A stretch of DNA of 64,000 nucleotides from Montifringilla adamsi (taxonomy: Eukaryota; Chordata; Aves; Passeriformes; Passeridae): assembly GCA_017590115.1 (NCBI GenBank), contig JAGGNK010009114.1:17195937-17259936 (forward strand). The letters are read 5' to 3'. Below the pieces are notes generated by a model. The model did not search any database and was not told the DNA's origin. It saw only the letters and a list, made by a program, of their open reading frames with translations. Position 1 is the stretch's first letter. Every line of letters begins with the position of its first letter. The translations under genes were made by a program, and so were the position numbers. Positions 50,806 through 63,974 of this stretch are shown here, one piece after another.

Positions 50806-53078
50806 CTGAGGGAAGTGTTTGGGGGGAAAGGGTACCTTGGAATAAACTGCAGAAAATTTTGGGGTCACCACAGCAGTCCAGGCCAGTTTTAACTTCACAG
50901 CAGGGCTGGATTATGATCTGGAGCACTGGAGTATTCCCCACCTTGTTGGTCTGAGTTGATAACCTACAGTTGACGGGCCAGGGAGATGGGTGGGAGCTGT
51001 GAAGTACCAGCAGGAGCAGCAGAGATTCAGCTCCCAGAAGTCCTGGCTTGCAAGAGCCAGCCTGTGCAGCATGGCAGACTCTAAGGCACAGTAAGCGTAC
51101 TTTTTTTTTCGTCAGTATAAGAAAGGAAAAGGCTGCCCTTCCTCCTTATCTGTTAAGGGCAATGGAAAATCTTGAGCCAGCTTGTGCAGTGAAAGGATTA
51201 ATTTGCTGTGGATGTTTGATTAATAAAGCAGTAGTCTATCTCATTACATTTCCCCATAGTAACTGCAAAAGAGTTTCAGTTGTGCGTGGCCTTTGCCGCT
51301 CTCCCCCTGCTGTGAAACAGATGTCTCACTGACTGCCCCCAAAAAGGACAGATCAGCACCCAAACCCTCCTTCTGGCAGGGCATGAGGAGAAGCCAGAAC
51401 TGAGGGAGGGAGTCAGCCCAAGTGCAAGAAACATGCCTTTCTTTTTCTTCTACAATATGAGAAAACATAAACGAGTGTGTGTGAAAGCCAGGCAATGGAA
51501 TCAGATTATTTTGATTTAAAATACAGTGTTAGTTTTCTTCAGATGCATTTAAAGGTTGGAAAGTTTTCAGCTAATTTTGCTGACAGTTGCACAGTTTCTT
51601 TACTGCCTTTTGTCCTTTTCCAGGGCATCTATCCTTCATTACTCCATACTAGTGCCCTGCCTTTATCTCTTGCAAGTCCTGCTCCTCAGCCCAGCACTGC
51701 GGGCCTCCAAGAGTAAATGTTTATAATGTTCATTTAGCTTTCAGTGAAATCTCTTCCAGCTTTCAAAGAAAGCTCTTTAGTTTGGTCTGCACAGATGTAA
51801 ACTTTCAATAGGAGAAATTCCCTGTGTTCAGCTAATGGCTTCAGGACGCCAAGTGCTGCTGATGTGAACTATAGTTGAGTGTCCTTGTAACTTCATGTAA
51901 AAACTATGTGCTACCTCTGATTTTGAGTTTAAGCATTCCATAAGAGTGGATTTAGGCCTTCTATACATGCAGCATATACTTATATGCACTTATATACATA
52001 ACTTATTTTTGTTTATGTATAAATAAGATGTCTCTCCACAAGATCTGTTGGAAGCCAAGTATGGGGTTTAAAAATGGAATAAATAAGGAACAGAACAGTA
52101 ATTCTGTCATAAGGTGCATTGTGTCAACAGAAGTTTATTTTATTTACCTCTTAGAGTAGGAAGTGCTCTGACTTGTTAGTTTGTTGTTGCTTTCTGATGT
52201 GTTGGGTTCTAACATGGTTCTCAGTGACTTTTGTATTCTGTTTTCCCAAGAAAAGCCTTATATCACAGTTTCAGTTATTTTCCTTGGCAAAACTTAGTAT
52301 TTTATTTATTGTTAGCTGCCATAAGTTACAGATGAACTAGCTTATGCTTAGAGCTACATATTTTATTCACTTAGTTTGCACATTAATTTAGAAAACTGAG
52401 GAGATGGTTCCAGCCATAGGTGATGGAAGTTTTTCCCCTGATGCATTCTCATTTCACAACAAATCCAGCAGTGACTGAAGAGCTAAAGGATGTTGTTTCT
52501 TTCCATAAACACCCATACAAGTATTTTCTTCCCATATGTCTCAAAGCGCTTTAAAGAAATGCTTGAATATTATATACCAGATGTTTGTGTTAAGAAGCTG
52601 AGTCACAAATGGACAGTCAGGGGTATCAGAACACCGGATAACAGTGTCAGAGAATGGGGGCCCTTTGCTCCCTGTCCTGGGAATCAGACCACTGCTTCGT
52701 GGTCCCCACCTCTGTCCCACTGCAGAAGTGGCTTAAGGTCTGCCAGAATTCCAGGATCCTATATTCTAATGCAAAACAGATTTTCCAGGATTTATTGTGA
52801 TGTCCACAAAATCAGCTGTCTTGGCAGTATGTCCACTCTGGATGAATCATTTCTTGTCACTTTTCTCTGACAAGATGGGAAAGTGAGAGGCCATAACTCT
52901 GAGCTGTGTCCTCCACGTCTCTCCTGAGGGCCAGGAGGAAAGGGCAGTGCTGGGACTGGGTTCCCTTGGTGTGTGCTGTGGGGTGAGGTGCAGCTCCAGC
53001 ACCTCTGAGCAGGCATCAGATGAGCAAGTGGTAAGGCAGGTTTAGCAGTGTCCTGGCAGCTCACTGGTGAGGTTGAGC

Positions 53079-53106
53079 TGCCTTGGACTGGGTTGCCTTG
53101 GACTGG
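53079..53106. repeat. Two-copy repeat, period 15
   Basis: TGCCTTGGACTGG occurs at 53079 and again at 53094, separated by two bases. Confidence 0.9.
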
Positions 53107-54162
53107 CCAGCCCCAGCCCAGAGGTGCCTTAACATGCTCCACACACAGCACAGCCATGTCTGCAAATGACTTCCAGAGCAAGCAGGCACACTAGACTAAA
53201 ACTCCCTTAGGAATGTAGAAATAGAGGTGGAATAATTAGCAACCAACCAGTGCTGGAGCCCTGAATTGGTCTCCCTCTGTTATGGTTTACACCCATAAAT
53301 TCTGATAGCTGTTGTAGGGCCATGTGTGTATGGGAGCAGGGAGAGGAGGAGAGAGCTTCTGGTAGTGATCAAACTGCATCTTAAACTCTGGTTTGTGTTG
53401 AGCCAGAAGGGTTTAATTATATATATGTAACATGCAATGAAAAGCAACACGGGTCTTGGGTAGACCATATGTCTTAAGTGCTGCTTGAGATCACTGAGAG
53501 CTGCAGAACCAAGCTTTAGATTTTGGAGATGTGGTTCAGACACAGAATTGTGCTGGTGTCCCTAAACTTTCCTGGTTTTGAATAACATTTTTGTAGCTGA
53601 GGTTTTGCAAGAATGAAGCCTGAAGCCAGCTTAAGGAAAGTTTATGATGTGAAAATTAAGTTTTCTCTAGTAAGCTGCAGTTTGTCAAAACAACTGCACA
53701 CATTCCTGTTGGGCTAGAGTTTGGCAGGATGCAAAGATTGCATCTCTCCCTTTGAATATCCAAAGAAAATGGAAACCTGGCATTTTAATCTTGCATGGAT
53801 TTCTACACATCCCTTTCAACAGCTGAGATAAGCTCCTCTGCTTTATCACACATTTTCCCTTGTGTTATGAATCACCACCTTCTCTTCAGGCAGTTCACAT
53901 ACAGGATTCTTCAGTCTTTGGAAGTTTGTGTGTTTGACTAAGGGGTGCAAAAAAAGGTTGTAAAGGGACTTGCCCAAGGATAAGATGGATCTCAGTTTTG
54001 GTTGTCTGACAAGAAATGAATTGTCATATTATTAGAGCTGGTGCTAGCTGACATTTCTACTTTTGGGGAAAATATTTTGTGAAAATTCACTCAGTTTTCC
54101 AACAGACCTCTTAAGAGGGTCTCACAGAGAGGAAATTCCATACATTTTTTTGCTCTGGAAGC

Positions 54163-54189
54163 AAAAAAAAAAAAAAAAAGAAAAAAAAA
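54163..54189. repeat. A-run (A17-G-A9)
   Basis: Homopolymer A with one G. No recognisable retroelement lies directly upstream, so it is not called a poly(A) tail. Confidence 0.9.
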
Positions 54190-54779
54190 CCCCCAAAACT
54201 GGTTTTAGTTGATTACTCTGAAATGAAAGAGAGCAGCTGTCTGCTCCAACTCCCCACTCCCAGGGAAAGAGGGCTTAAAGCCCCCCTTAAGCTTCATGTA
54301 GAGTTTGGACTCATGGAGCTCTCACAAGCTTTGTGCTCCTCCCAGCAGCTTGGGATGGGCATCCCGGCTCCCAGGTGCAGAAGGCAGTCCATGAGGTGGG
54401 GTTTCCTGGGAACAGAAGCTGGGGAGTTTGGGTGTCTTCCTGGACAGCTGCTGAGGAATAAGCAGCATTCTGACCCAGCCCACAAGCAGTTACCTCTAAC
54501 TGATGAACAGCCATAGACATTTCCAGTGTGGACAACCTGATGATTTCTACTGGAAATCTCTTGTGACAGGAGCTCCTGGCCTCTTGTACACAGGTTTTGG
54601 TATATATGCAATATGTACCACACTGCTGATAAAGCTGTACAGTGCCATTAAGATTTGGAGTATTGCTGGAGCAGAACTCAGTTGGGGAATCTGCTTTTGC
54701 AGGTCTCTGTTTGGATAGGAGCTTAATGATGGTATCCAAGCAGTTGTAAGCAGGAGATCAATAAACCAGAAACATCTGA

Positions 54780-55230
54780 GTTATTCCCTTTCTGCTTTGT
54801 GACCTCGCTATTTTAGAGCTTTCCCTTTTATGAAACTTGCCCCGTGTGAATTCGCTCACAGCTGTAAGAGCAATTTAGTTCCACTCATTAGTGATGAAGC
54901 AAAGGTCCATAATAAAAAAGAAAGGATAATACATCACCTAATGTATTTTTTTCCCAGGCTTGGTGCATATGGAGCACTTTAAAGTATTACTTGTTTTCAG
55001 ATATAGTAAAAGTATTGTGTGTTTTGGAAAACTTAACGGCATAAGTAATAGGAGACCTCAGCCATACGCTTCGCTATTAAATCTTTTCTGAGAAGTATGG
55101 AGAAACGTGTTTGCTCTGCATGTGTTTCTGTGAATTATGGGCTGTGCAGATCAGCGAAATGCAAATTAGCAGTCCTCTACTGTCCTGTCATATCTCGACT
55201 CGCAATAGCAGAGTTCAGAAGTTCATAGCT
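54780..55230. promoter_or_regulatory. Candidate conserved non-coding block with octamer
   Basis: Repeat-free block of even composition with a perfect POU octamer ATGCAAAT at 55159-55166 beside TTAGC, and homeodomain-like words (TTAGTGATGAAGC, ATTAAATC). Looks like a developmental enhancer; composition-only evidence. Confidence 0.3.
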
Positions 55231-55240
55231 TGGGGGAGGC

Positions 55241-55274
55241 AAAAAAAAAAAAAGGAGGGGGGAAAAAAAAAAAA
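55241..55274. repeat. A13 and A12 runs split by a G-rich core
   Basis: A13 (55241-55253), GGAGGGGGG, then A12 (55263-55274). Purine-only tract. Confidence 0.92.
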
Positions 55275-58200
55275 GAAAGTTTGCTCTGACTTAGTTGTGC
55301 TTTTATGAAGACTGTCTGGAGCTAAATAACCCCTGGTGAACTTGTATCCTCCACCCCAGCTGCAGCCTTTCAGCTCCAACAAAGACCACTCACTAAATCC
55401 AGGAAATGGAGCGGCGCGTGGGTGAGTGGCTGACTCCGCATTCACACCCTGCCCGTGTTCCGGGGGAGCCCAGCCCTGCGAGCAAAACCCTCTGCATGTG
55501 CGCCTGGAAAAAATAATTCCTCACCATCCACAGAAAGCTGCACTTTCCATTGAGTTTTTCCAGCAGTGCAGCTTTGTAGAAACCACAATAAAAACATGGG
55601 GCTGCAGGATTTTTATTCTTTACATTCCTCACTGCACAAAAAGCAGCACCAAATGTTTTTCTGGAAGCAGGATTTCCAGCCATGGAGCAATGATTTAGGA
55701 GAGTGAGAATATCAGTTTCCAAGAATGTTTAGTTTGGAAAACTTTGAGATTTACTTGAGACATCACCAATCTATCTCCTACGCTTTGATTACTGCGTTTC
55801 CACATACATTTATTTAGCCACCGGCTGTTGTTCTTTTACCCTAGAAAAATCTGTTTTGATGCCCCTAAACATCGTCTTCTTTGTTATGCTAAGGCGGGAG
55901 ATAGAGCGGCATGCAGAGAGAGAGATAAAAGCAGTGTTGTTTTATGGATCCTACGCAGTGTACTTTGCAGGAACTTTTAAAAATAATTTGCACAGTGCTC
56001 CTCAGTGGGATAAATGTTCTCTAAGATCATTTACAAAACACGAACAAAAGAATATTAACAAAGACGAGTAAGCACAGATTTCCTCGTTTCACAGGTGAAG
56101 AAACAAAGCTCTGTAAAACTTATTTGTTGATACAGGGCCTGGTCAGGGTTAAAAAGGGTGAGGCTCAGCCTGCAGGGCCATCATGTCCATATATCATGGT
56201 AGTTGCAGTGAGATGGGAGTTTAAAGTGGTTGAGGAAAGAGGTGGCTGTTTAGCAGTTTAGTCATTGGACTTTGCTGCTTGTGTAACGTGACATGTTGGA
56301 GATGCTTTCAGGTGATGTGGATTTCTATCATTAGGGTATAAAAACAACCCAGAACCTCAACTGCCCCTGTCAGGTGCTGTAATATTTTGTATTAGAGAAC
56401 TTTATATTTAAAAAAAAATACATTTTGTCGTTCTCAAAGATCAGAAGTTTCCTTGGGACCTTCAGCTCTGCAGCCTGAAATGAGGCAAGCAAGCTGTTGT
56501 GCCAAGGGGGAGAAGGTCCCCAGAGGAGCAGCTGTGGGGGAATGCCTGACTGTCCCTGGCACCATCCATTTGCACTTTTTATTGAAACCAGTGATTAGTG
56601 GTTTAAAAATAGTTACAATAAAGCTTGTGAGAAGAGGTTAATGCACGGTCGTTGGAGCTTTGCACATCTCCTTCTGATTGTGCTGTTCTCCAGCTGCTGC
56701 CTGGTGGCCTCACTTGGGAGGCAGATGATTTTCAGACTCACTGTACTCCTCTTGGTCAGTGGCAGATTCACAGGAATGCTGTCAGGAGGGACTTGGAGCC
56801 CACATGCCTTGCCTGGCAGCCATCACTAGTCCCCCCAGTGCAAATGCCTGCCTCTGAGAGGCTGAAAAATTGTCCACGGTGCCTTGTGGAGCCATGTTCA
56901 TGGACTTTCTGGCCCCTCCACTTGCACCAGGATGCCCCGGTCTCTGCTACTTGAGAGAAAATGTATTTAGAATTTTTCCTCTGCAAGGTGTTGGTCAAAT
57001 GCAACTTAAAATGATCCAGCTGTTACAACTGTGTTTCCATCTCTACCCTTCTGGCACTCTTGTATACATGATACACATTCACATGCTGAAAACAGATTTT
57101 TTAAAAATTCCTCCCAGAATCCTGTTTTTTAGCTGGATCAGTTCCCTGAACTGATTAACACTGTGATTGCATTAATATGAGCACAGGAGAATGGGAGGGA
57201 AGATGGGGGCAGGCAGGACAATGGGATCACAGCATCCAGGCTTGGTTTGGTGTAGGCTGTCTCCTTGGCTGCTGGAACAGGCTGTATCTGTGGTGGCTGG
57301 TGAGGCATAAATTTGAAGATGATTTGTGCAGGAGAATAGCAAAAAAGTCCATTGACTGACCTCCCAAGCCAGTGGAGGTAATCCTGTATCTCAGCTACTA
57401 CACAGCCTAAGTAATTTTGTCTTTTAGTTTTTTTGATTTATTTTTTTAATCAGTTGGTTTCACTCTATGTCATCATGCTTGGTTGTGCTTCTGCAGTGTG
57501 ATCCTGCATATCAGTAACTGGGATTATTCTGTAGCTGGAGCTGAATCTCTCATTGAGCAACTCCAGGAGGAGGGCTGGTCCCCAGAGGCTGCTCTGAGCA
57601 CATGTACACCAAGGGTTTTGCAGCCTGCAAATGTCAGGCTGATTTTTTTTCCTTTTCTCACTGGACATTGCTATGTACTCATAACTGTAGGTACAGCTGC
57701 CTTTCCTTCAATAACCTACTGCATCAAGACAAAAATTACTTTGGCTTTCAGTGCTTCTGGCTGGGTTGCTTTTTTCCCTACTACTGTTTGCAGGAACATC
57801 CTGGGACACAGAGTGACTGTCCTGGCCTAGCCTGTCTACAAGCTGTTCTCTGCACACCTCTAGCTGTGCTTCAGCCGTGTCCCCCAGTGGGCTTGACAGT
57901 AAACTGGAATCATCTGTCTTGCAAATGGCCTTGTCTTTAATTAGAAAATCTTTAATGTCTGCAGAGTCACACATAGATGCCAGAGTTTGCAGCTATGTAG
58001 TATAAGTTCTGTTGACTTGCTGGTTTTACATGTAAAGTTTTAAAAAATTATCTGTTGAGCCTGAGGATAGCAGTGTCCATTGAATCCTGCTTGCAGATTT
58101 TCATGAGTTACTTGTGGCCAAAAAACCACCCCCTCTAATTCAAATTTTTCCACCAGTGAATCACTCAAAAAGGTCTTTGATTCATTTTCTCATCTTCATC

Positions 58201-59310
58201 CCCAATGGCCAGCAGACTGTTTATTTTCACTGTCTCTGTACAAGTGCTAATGCATTTTTTGTTTTGTGTTGTATTTTTCTGGTTTCGTCCTGTAGTTAGG
58301 TATCCTGAGCCTGTTTGCTCTGTGTCAAGCATTGGCTTGTTTCCTATCAGTGCCGTGCTCTTCCTGGCTGTAGCTTTGTGGTCTGGCTGCTGCTGCCAGG
58401 TTTTGTGCATATCGTGTGCTGGGTAGCACTGAGAGAGTTGTATGTGACTCCAGACTGCAGCCTGCTTCTGATAGACTCTGTGGGAATGCTGTGACTGGAG
58501 CCAGGGCAGAAGCCATGTAGGTTTCTTGGTGTACCCTCCCAGTCTCTCTCATCCATGTCCATCCTGTGTTATGGGATCCTACCTGCACCAGGCTTCGAAG
58601 GAGCCGTGTCAAAGGGCAGGACCTTAGGTGAATTCTTTGCCGATAAAGCCCTTGATTTTTTTTCCGGTTTTGTAGGAACTAGAAAAGCATAACCATGACT
58701 TAGCTTATGGGGTTGTGCAGGAGAGACATAGCCCAAGCCTAGATGGACCACAGGTCTCCTGTTTCCTTTTTCATTCCTGTAAATTATTCCTATATATTAT
58801 AGCATGAGGAAAGGATGGTGCTTCTTTCCAGAGGCTAATATTCCCAACTTTGGAAACCATTTCATGGACAAAGCTTGTTGAGTTGTGCAGAGAAAACTAT
58901 TAATGAAATAAAACAGCTTCATGAGAAGCAATGCCTAGTGCTTTGTCTGTGAAGGAATCAGTCTTTTATGAAAGACTTTGTGTTCCCTGATTTATTTATT
59001 TATTTTTCCATTGAATGAGCAAGATTGTTTAAAAAGGGTGGTGGGGAATGTCACTGGGGAAAAGCCCCCTCCTCTACTCACTCATCGATTCTTATAACAT
59101 TAAAAAAATTAATTTAAATTGCCACTTTCCTCAAAATGAAGTGTAAAGCGTCCATAGTTCTGTTGTTTAATTTCCCAACTGGATATGAAATTAAGGAAAT
59201 TGTAATTGTTTGACCTCTCGCATCAGGGAGTCTAGGTATTTTTTCATCTGTTTCACCAGAGTACGTCTATATGAGAATAATGGCTTCCCTAGAGACTCCA
59301 TTTCTTGTAA

Positions 59311-59356
59311 AATACAATCTAATGAATTAAAATACAATCTAATGAATTAAAATACA
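59311..59356. repeat. 20-bp tandem repeat, 2.3 copies
   Basis: AATACAATCTAATGAATTAA occurs twice without mismatch (59311-59330, 59331-59350), followed by the partial unit AATACA (59351-59356). Confidence 0.95.
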
Positions 59357-59726
59357 TCTCCTCTTCTTGGTGCTTTTTCACGCTGTGACCTGCCTTGGGT
59401 TTGAGTGCAGGGTGGCTCCTGTTGAATTGTCTGAAGGCTCTCAGCATACTTCCTCCTGCTGAATTGTTCTTCTGAAGTTTGCCCGTTGACTCCATCCTCT
59501 GCCTTGGGTCGGTTGTCTTTCTTACACGGTTCACTAATTTTTCCTCACTAAGCATTGCTGCTAATGTGCCTTCCACAAACGTGCAGCTTTTTGAGCTTTG
59601 ATCCAGGAACTTTTCCAAAATCAGCAAAAAAATCTAAAGAAGCAGGTCTTTTTTTTTTCCCTCCTTTCTTTGTGCCGTTTGTTACTGAAGAGGACTGCAG
59701 ATATTTAGTACAATTTAAAGCCAGAC

Positions 59727-59742
59727 AAAAAAAAAAAAAAAA
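59727..59742. repeat. 16-base A-run
   Basis: Uninterrupted A homopolymer. Confidence 0.95.
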
Positions 59743-62439
59743 CCCTCTCATTTGGTGATTTCTCCAAAACACCAGTTGATTATTGTTGGCAGGGTTATCA
59801 CACTGGAAAGGACTAGCTGTTCTGTGTGGTTTTGAGGCCAGAATACTGCTGGGACTGTCCCTGGTGGCTGGGTGGAGCTTGCTGGGTGCCTGCCTGAGAG
59901 CCACAGCATCCACATTCAGCAGATGGACCTCTCTTGGAGGGAGGGAGGAAGTTGACCCCAAAGAACAAAGCTCTTCTCCTCAAAAAAGTAAAAAAAATAT
60001 ACTCAATATCACTGAGAAAGCAGCAAATATTGGTCTTGAAATCTCTATGCTCTGTATGTCTGATGAGATGAATGCAAGATTTTTCAGGAGATCTAATACA
60101 CTGGCTTTTAGAAAATAGCTGGGTATGTCAGAGTGTGAAGGGAACATTCAATTCAAAATGCAAAAAATGCATTCATTTTGAAGGTTCTTATAGAGAAATT
60201 TTTGTCCCAAAATCAGCACTGGGAGAGGTGGGAATGGAGGCTGAGCTGACTTGCCACCAGAATAAGTGTATTTTGCTGTTGAAGAGAAAAGGTGAGCAAA
60301 CATCAACTTCACTGATATATTTAGCTCTCAATGATTGCAAGGATGAGTTCAACTGGATCCATAATCCCTTGCTTAGCTCTTATTTCCCAAACAGGCCACA
60401 CAAGTGGCCTCATGCACACCCATAGCAGCTGGCCAAACAGCTCCACTTGCGCAATGGAAGAAGTTGGCAGGAGGGGACTGTCAGGAAGGTTTTGCCAGGA
60501 TTTCATGGCAGAGAGGTGACTTTGTCAATACCACACAAAAGTTGGTCCAGATCCGATCAGAAGTCAGGATCCTCTGTCTCATTTCAGGTATTAGAAGTTC
60601 TGTTTTATGTGGCATGTGTATCTGAGCTCTAAATGGGTAAAAATCCTTGAATTTATTTCCCTTTCTCCAATCCCATCGCTTTAAAAGGAGGGGAACTTTT
60701 CAGCGTGCCCCAAAGAAGAAAGCGACAAAAAGGCCGGCTGTGGTTGAGGGCAAACCCCTCCATCCCAGGCTGGCAGAGGAGGCTCCCAGGAGCAGGGTGA
60801 TGGCCGGGGTGCTCCGTGTGCTGCCAGACCCCATGGGTGTGCGCTGAGCAGCAGGAGCAGAGCCTGCCCATGGCCCACAGGCAGCTGTGAGGCAGCAGCA
60901 GCAGCAGGCAGCTCGCTGCCAGCACGGCTCTGGCACCGCAGAGAATCCAGCCCTTTGTATCTAACCACCCAGACCTAATACACTGACATGGTCGTCATCA
61001 GATACAGTTGACACATGTTTAAAGGGTGTATCTCGCTGCTTTGAACAAGTGGGAAAGTGTTCTTGGACTGCTTTGCTCTCCGCATTTCTACGGAGTTTCC
61101 CACTGTCCATTTTCCATAGTTACTTACAGCAATTAACTGGAATTCAGGGCTGCAGCGGCTGCACGCATAGTCTCTCAAACCACACCTGTGGCTTTTTTGT
61201 GTCACATATAATTCATGACTGAGTGACGCTTCCTGCCTTGTCATCTTTAGTCCTGGATGAATGAATGGTGTAGCTAAATCAGCTTAGTGCCGAACTAAAG
61301 TGGTGGTTCATGTTCAGCTGTGGCTCTTGCACAAGTCGTGCAGAAACTTATTTGTGTTGGTATGGCTGGGTGTTCACTGGAGGCTCCAGCTCTTTTGATA
61401 TCGGATCCACTCACAGCTTGCATGTCCCGCCTCAGCTTTATTTTCCCTTCCAGAGGCATAGATACTGCATGAATCACTGTCTTTGCAGAGGCTCCAATGG
61501 GCAAAGGTATTTGTTCTGAAACCTCACCAGGCTGTAATTAATCTGTAGACGAAAGGAAATGGTTTTGTGACAGCTAAATGAAGACCAAATAATGTGATGT
61601 GATGAAAGGTATGTTCAGCAGTTGGATTCAGGATCTGAAGTTATATGAGTTTAGCTTTATGGTGAGCTGAAAAGTGTATGAAAAAAGAATTGTCTCTAGT
61701 CCCACTTAGCAGCAGTCAAGAGCAGAGGAAAACCTGCATATAATTATATATATTAATATGGAAAAAAGTGAGAAGAGATTTAAAAAAAATTGCACTGTAT
61801 TATGTGTTATTCTGTGTGTTTGAAAACATTTGGAAAGCTTACACATAAACTATATGGAGTGCTGTACACAGGAAGGCATGTGCTTTCTGCATTAGATCTG
61901 TGAGATCAGCATATGTGCCAGTGAACAGGCTGGCTTTTCTTTGGGCTTTAGTTATGCTGAGATAGAAGACATGTGATAACCTTAACAAAAATATTGCAGA
62001 CTTTTGTAAATTAGGCTTAGGAGTTTGTTTTTCTCTCCCCTGTCGTCCCCCCCCCCCTGCAATCCCCATTTTGAAATTATTTACAGAAGGAAAGAAGTTG
62101 CTGATCATCTTGTTTGAAAGTTAAATATTTCTCCATTGAAAAGTTTGTTATCTTTTTGTTTGTTTTTAAAGAAGGAAGAAATATTTTAAAGTCATGTTTG
62201 AGCATGTTCATCATCAGTTGCACCTTTGATGCAGGTTTTACTTCATGCATAGCTGGGATTGGTTTTAGCAAAAAGGCTCAATGGTAAACGTGGCACCTTC
62301 CCTGTAGTTTGCTGCCTCTGACCTGTGGGGTAGGCACTCAGACTGGTTGATGCTGAGCATTTCAAGCAGCAGCAGTGAATCCTTAGCTAACTGGATGATC
62401 TTCCAAAGCATTGAGATTTCTCACCTCCACTTCTGCAGG

Positions 62440-62695
62440 ATCACAGAATCCCAGAAATTTCAGGTGAAAGCTGAGGGCAGGGCTCTGTCCCCAGCCTCCA
62501 GCCCTGGTGGGGCCTGCCACCAGCACTGGGTTAAATTGGTCATGGCTTGTTTAGTGGAGTCTTGCAAACCTCTTTGGAAGGAGGTGCCTCAGCCTCTTGA
62601 GGGTGACCTGGTCCAGCACTGCATGGTCTTCCTGGAGAAAACTTTCCTGAACACCTATCCTGAACTCTCTAAGAAGTGTCACGTCATTTGCCACC
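62440..62695 (-). mobile_element. Diverged CR1 LINE 3' fragment
   Basis: Reversed CR1 layout: GATCACAGAATCCCAGAAAT (62440) as the tail, then GACCTGGTCCAGCACTGCAT near 62606 and GAGAAAACTTTCCTGAACAC near 62635, which match the order 'AATCACAGAAT... CACCACTGG... GAGAAGTTCTTCCT' of older CR1 3' ends. Degraded; boundaries uncertain. The 154-codon plus-strand open frame across it (62347-62811) runs against the element's coding strand and is not credited. Confidence 0.55.
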
Positions 62696-62819
62696 AGAAA
62701 AGGTCTGGCTTTGTTATAACTGCAGACTTTTACATTAGATCATGTATACACACTTATTTTCTGTTTTATCCTAAGACTTTGATAAGGAAACTGCAGTTAG
62801 ACTGTATTTAAGATAAAAC
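62696..62819. other. Non-coding spacer
   Basis: Nothing recognised between the CR1 fragment and the next block. Confidence 0.4.
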
Positions 62820-63420
62820 CAGATTAGGATTACCAAATTTTAATGAAATCTTAGTTTCACTAGGGCCGTATCATAGCTATGCCTTACTAGCATTGGAAGA
62901 CTGTGACAGTATTGTTATTAGGATTATGATTGTTTTCATAACTATCTATCTCTGTACTCAACAGCAGCATACCATTTCAGGTTGCTATCCCTAATTCTGA
63001 TAGCAGAAAACAACGATTTTTATGACCAAACAGAGTTGCATAATGGCAAGAGAATGATTCTCTTATGACTTCAGTATCATCAACAAAATGATCAAGTACT
63101 GTAAACTTACATTATAATTATGATGTCACAAACAATATAACGTGGTTTTCAGGTTGACTGAGAATGCGCCCTGGGAATTCGGCAAAAATATATTTTTCTC
63201 ATTTGGAAGCTGAATAAGTCCTAACAGAAGTATTTCAAGAATATTTATGTAGTTCAGTGATGTTATACTCAGCAAGTATTTTATAAATAGCTGAAGTTTT
63301 AAGACCAGAGCATCTCATTTTTGGTTCCCATTTCATTTACTTGTCATAAATGAACTCAGGACTCTGCACCTTTTGTTTTTTGCTTCAATATGATTTGCAT
63401 CCTACACACCTACAGAAATA
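62820..63420. promoter_or_regulatory. Candidate conserved non-coding block
   Basis: AT-rich and repeat-free, with a CRE-like ATGATGTCACA (63120-63130), ATTATAATTATGA (63112-63124) and a reversed octamer ATTTGCAT (63393-63400). The style is that of vertebrate non-coding elements under constraint; comparison was not possible. Confidence 0.3.
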
Positions 63421-63974
63421 CTCACTTTTCTCTGAGATGGACATTACTAATTTAAGTAAGCAGGTAGTAGATAGTTTGAATCTTGAGAAATGAATGGTGA
63501 AGGAAGAGCTGTTTCAGTGCTTCAGTTAAGATACAGGACAGTATTTTCCAGTCAGTGTAGAGACTTGGCTGCTGGAATTTTAGGGACGCTCTGGAATACC
63601 TTGTATCTGTAGCAATGGGCCAGGTATCTTAACTCCTTCTGGCTGTATAATTTCTTTAAAGCATCTTACGGACATCCAAAATCCCCCAGAAGTGAACAAA
63701 GGAGAAATCTGGGTCACTCTGGTAGAGAAGATAATGCAGACCCATACAGGACACTGCCTGCTTCCAAGTCACATGAAGGGGACTGTTCTTCCTCAAACCA
63801 AATCTTTGTACCTCTAGTGACTTAGAGTGGGCTTTGTCTTCAAGATCTTTCTGGTTCTTCCTTAAGGAAGACCCCTCTCAGTTCTGCTTTTGGGGTTTTC
63901 CAGGATGATCTGGAGGAGGTGGTGAAAGCAAAGGGCGTAGTGGTGTGGAGAAGGATGCCATCTCTCATACCTCA
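63421..63974. other. Non-coding stretch at the window end
   Basis: No exon or repeat recognised. Confidence 0.45.

Larger units (their letters stand above)
48976..54779. other. Long non-coding stretch
   Basis: No exon with domain or splice support and no named interspersed repeat. The AT-rich block at 51150-51300 (with TTTGATTAATAAAGCAG) has a constrained look. Short tandem duplications occur at 50776-50805 and 53079-53106. Confidence 0.45.
55275..62439. other. Long non-coding stretch
   Basis: No coding exon credited. GTGGGTGAGTGG at 55420-55431 looks like a donor but has no matching open exon. 59000-59300 is AT-rich and repeat-free. Tandem duplication at 59311-59356 and an A-run at 59727-59742 are listed separately. 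Confidence 0.45.

Noticed and set aside
54163..54189. A-run as a processed-pseudogene or SINE tail
   Set aside because: Nothing upstream resembles a cDNA or a tRNA-derived SINE.
54311..54739. 142-codon minus-strand open frame
   Set aside because: No family similarity noticed, and a plus-strand frame overlaps it; probably chance.
55420..55431. Donor-like GTGGGTGAGTGG in a small CpG-rich spot
   Set aside because: No coding exon or acceptor nearby to pair with it.
62347..62811. 154-codon plus-strand open frame
   Set aside because: Crosses a minus-strand CR1 fragment in antisense; not a gene.
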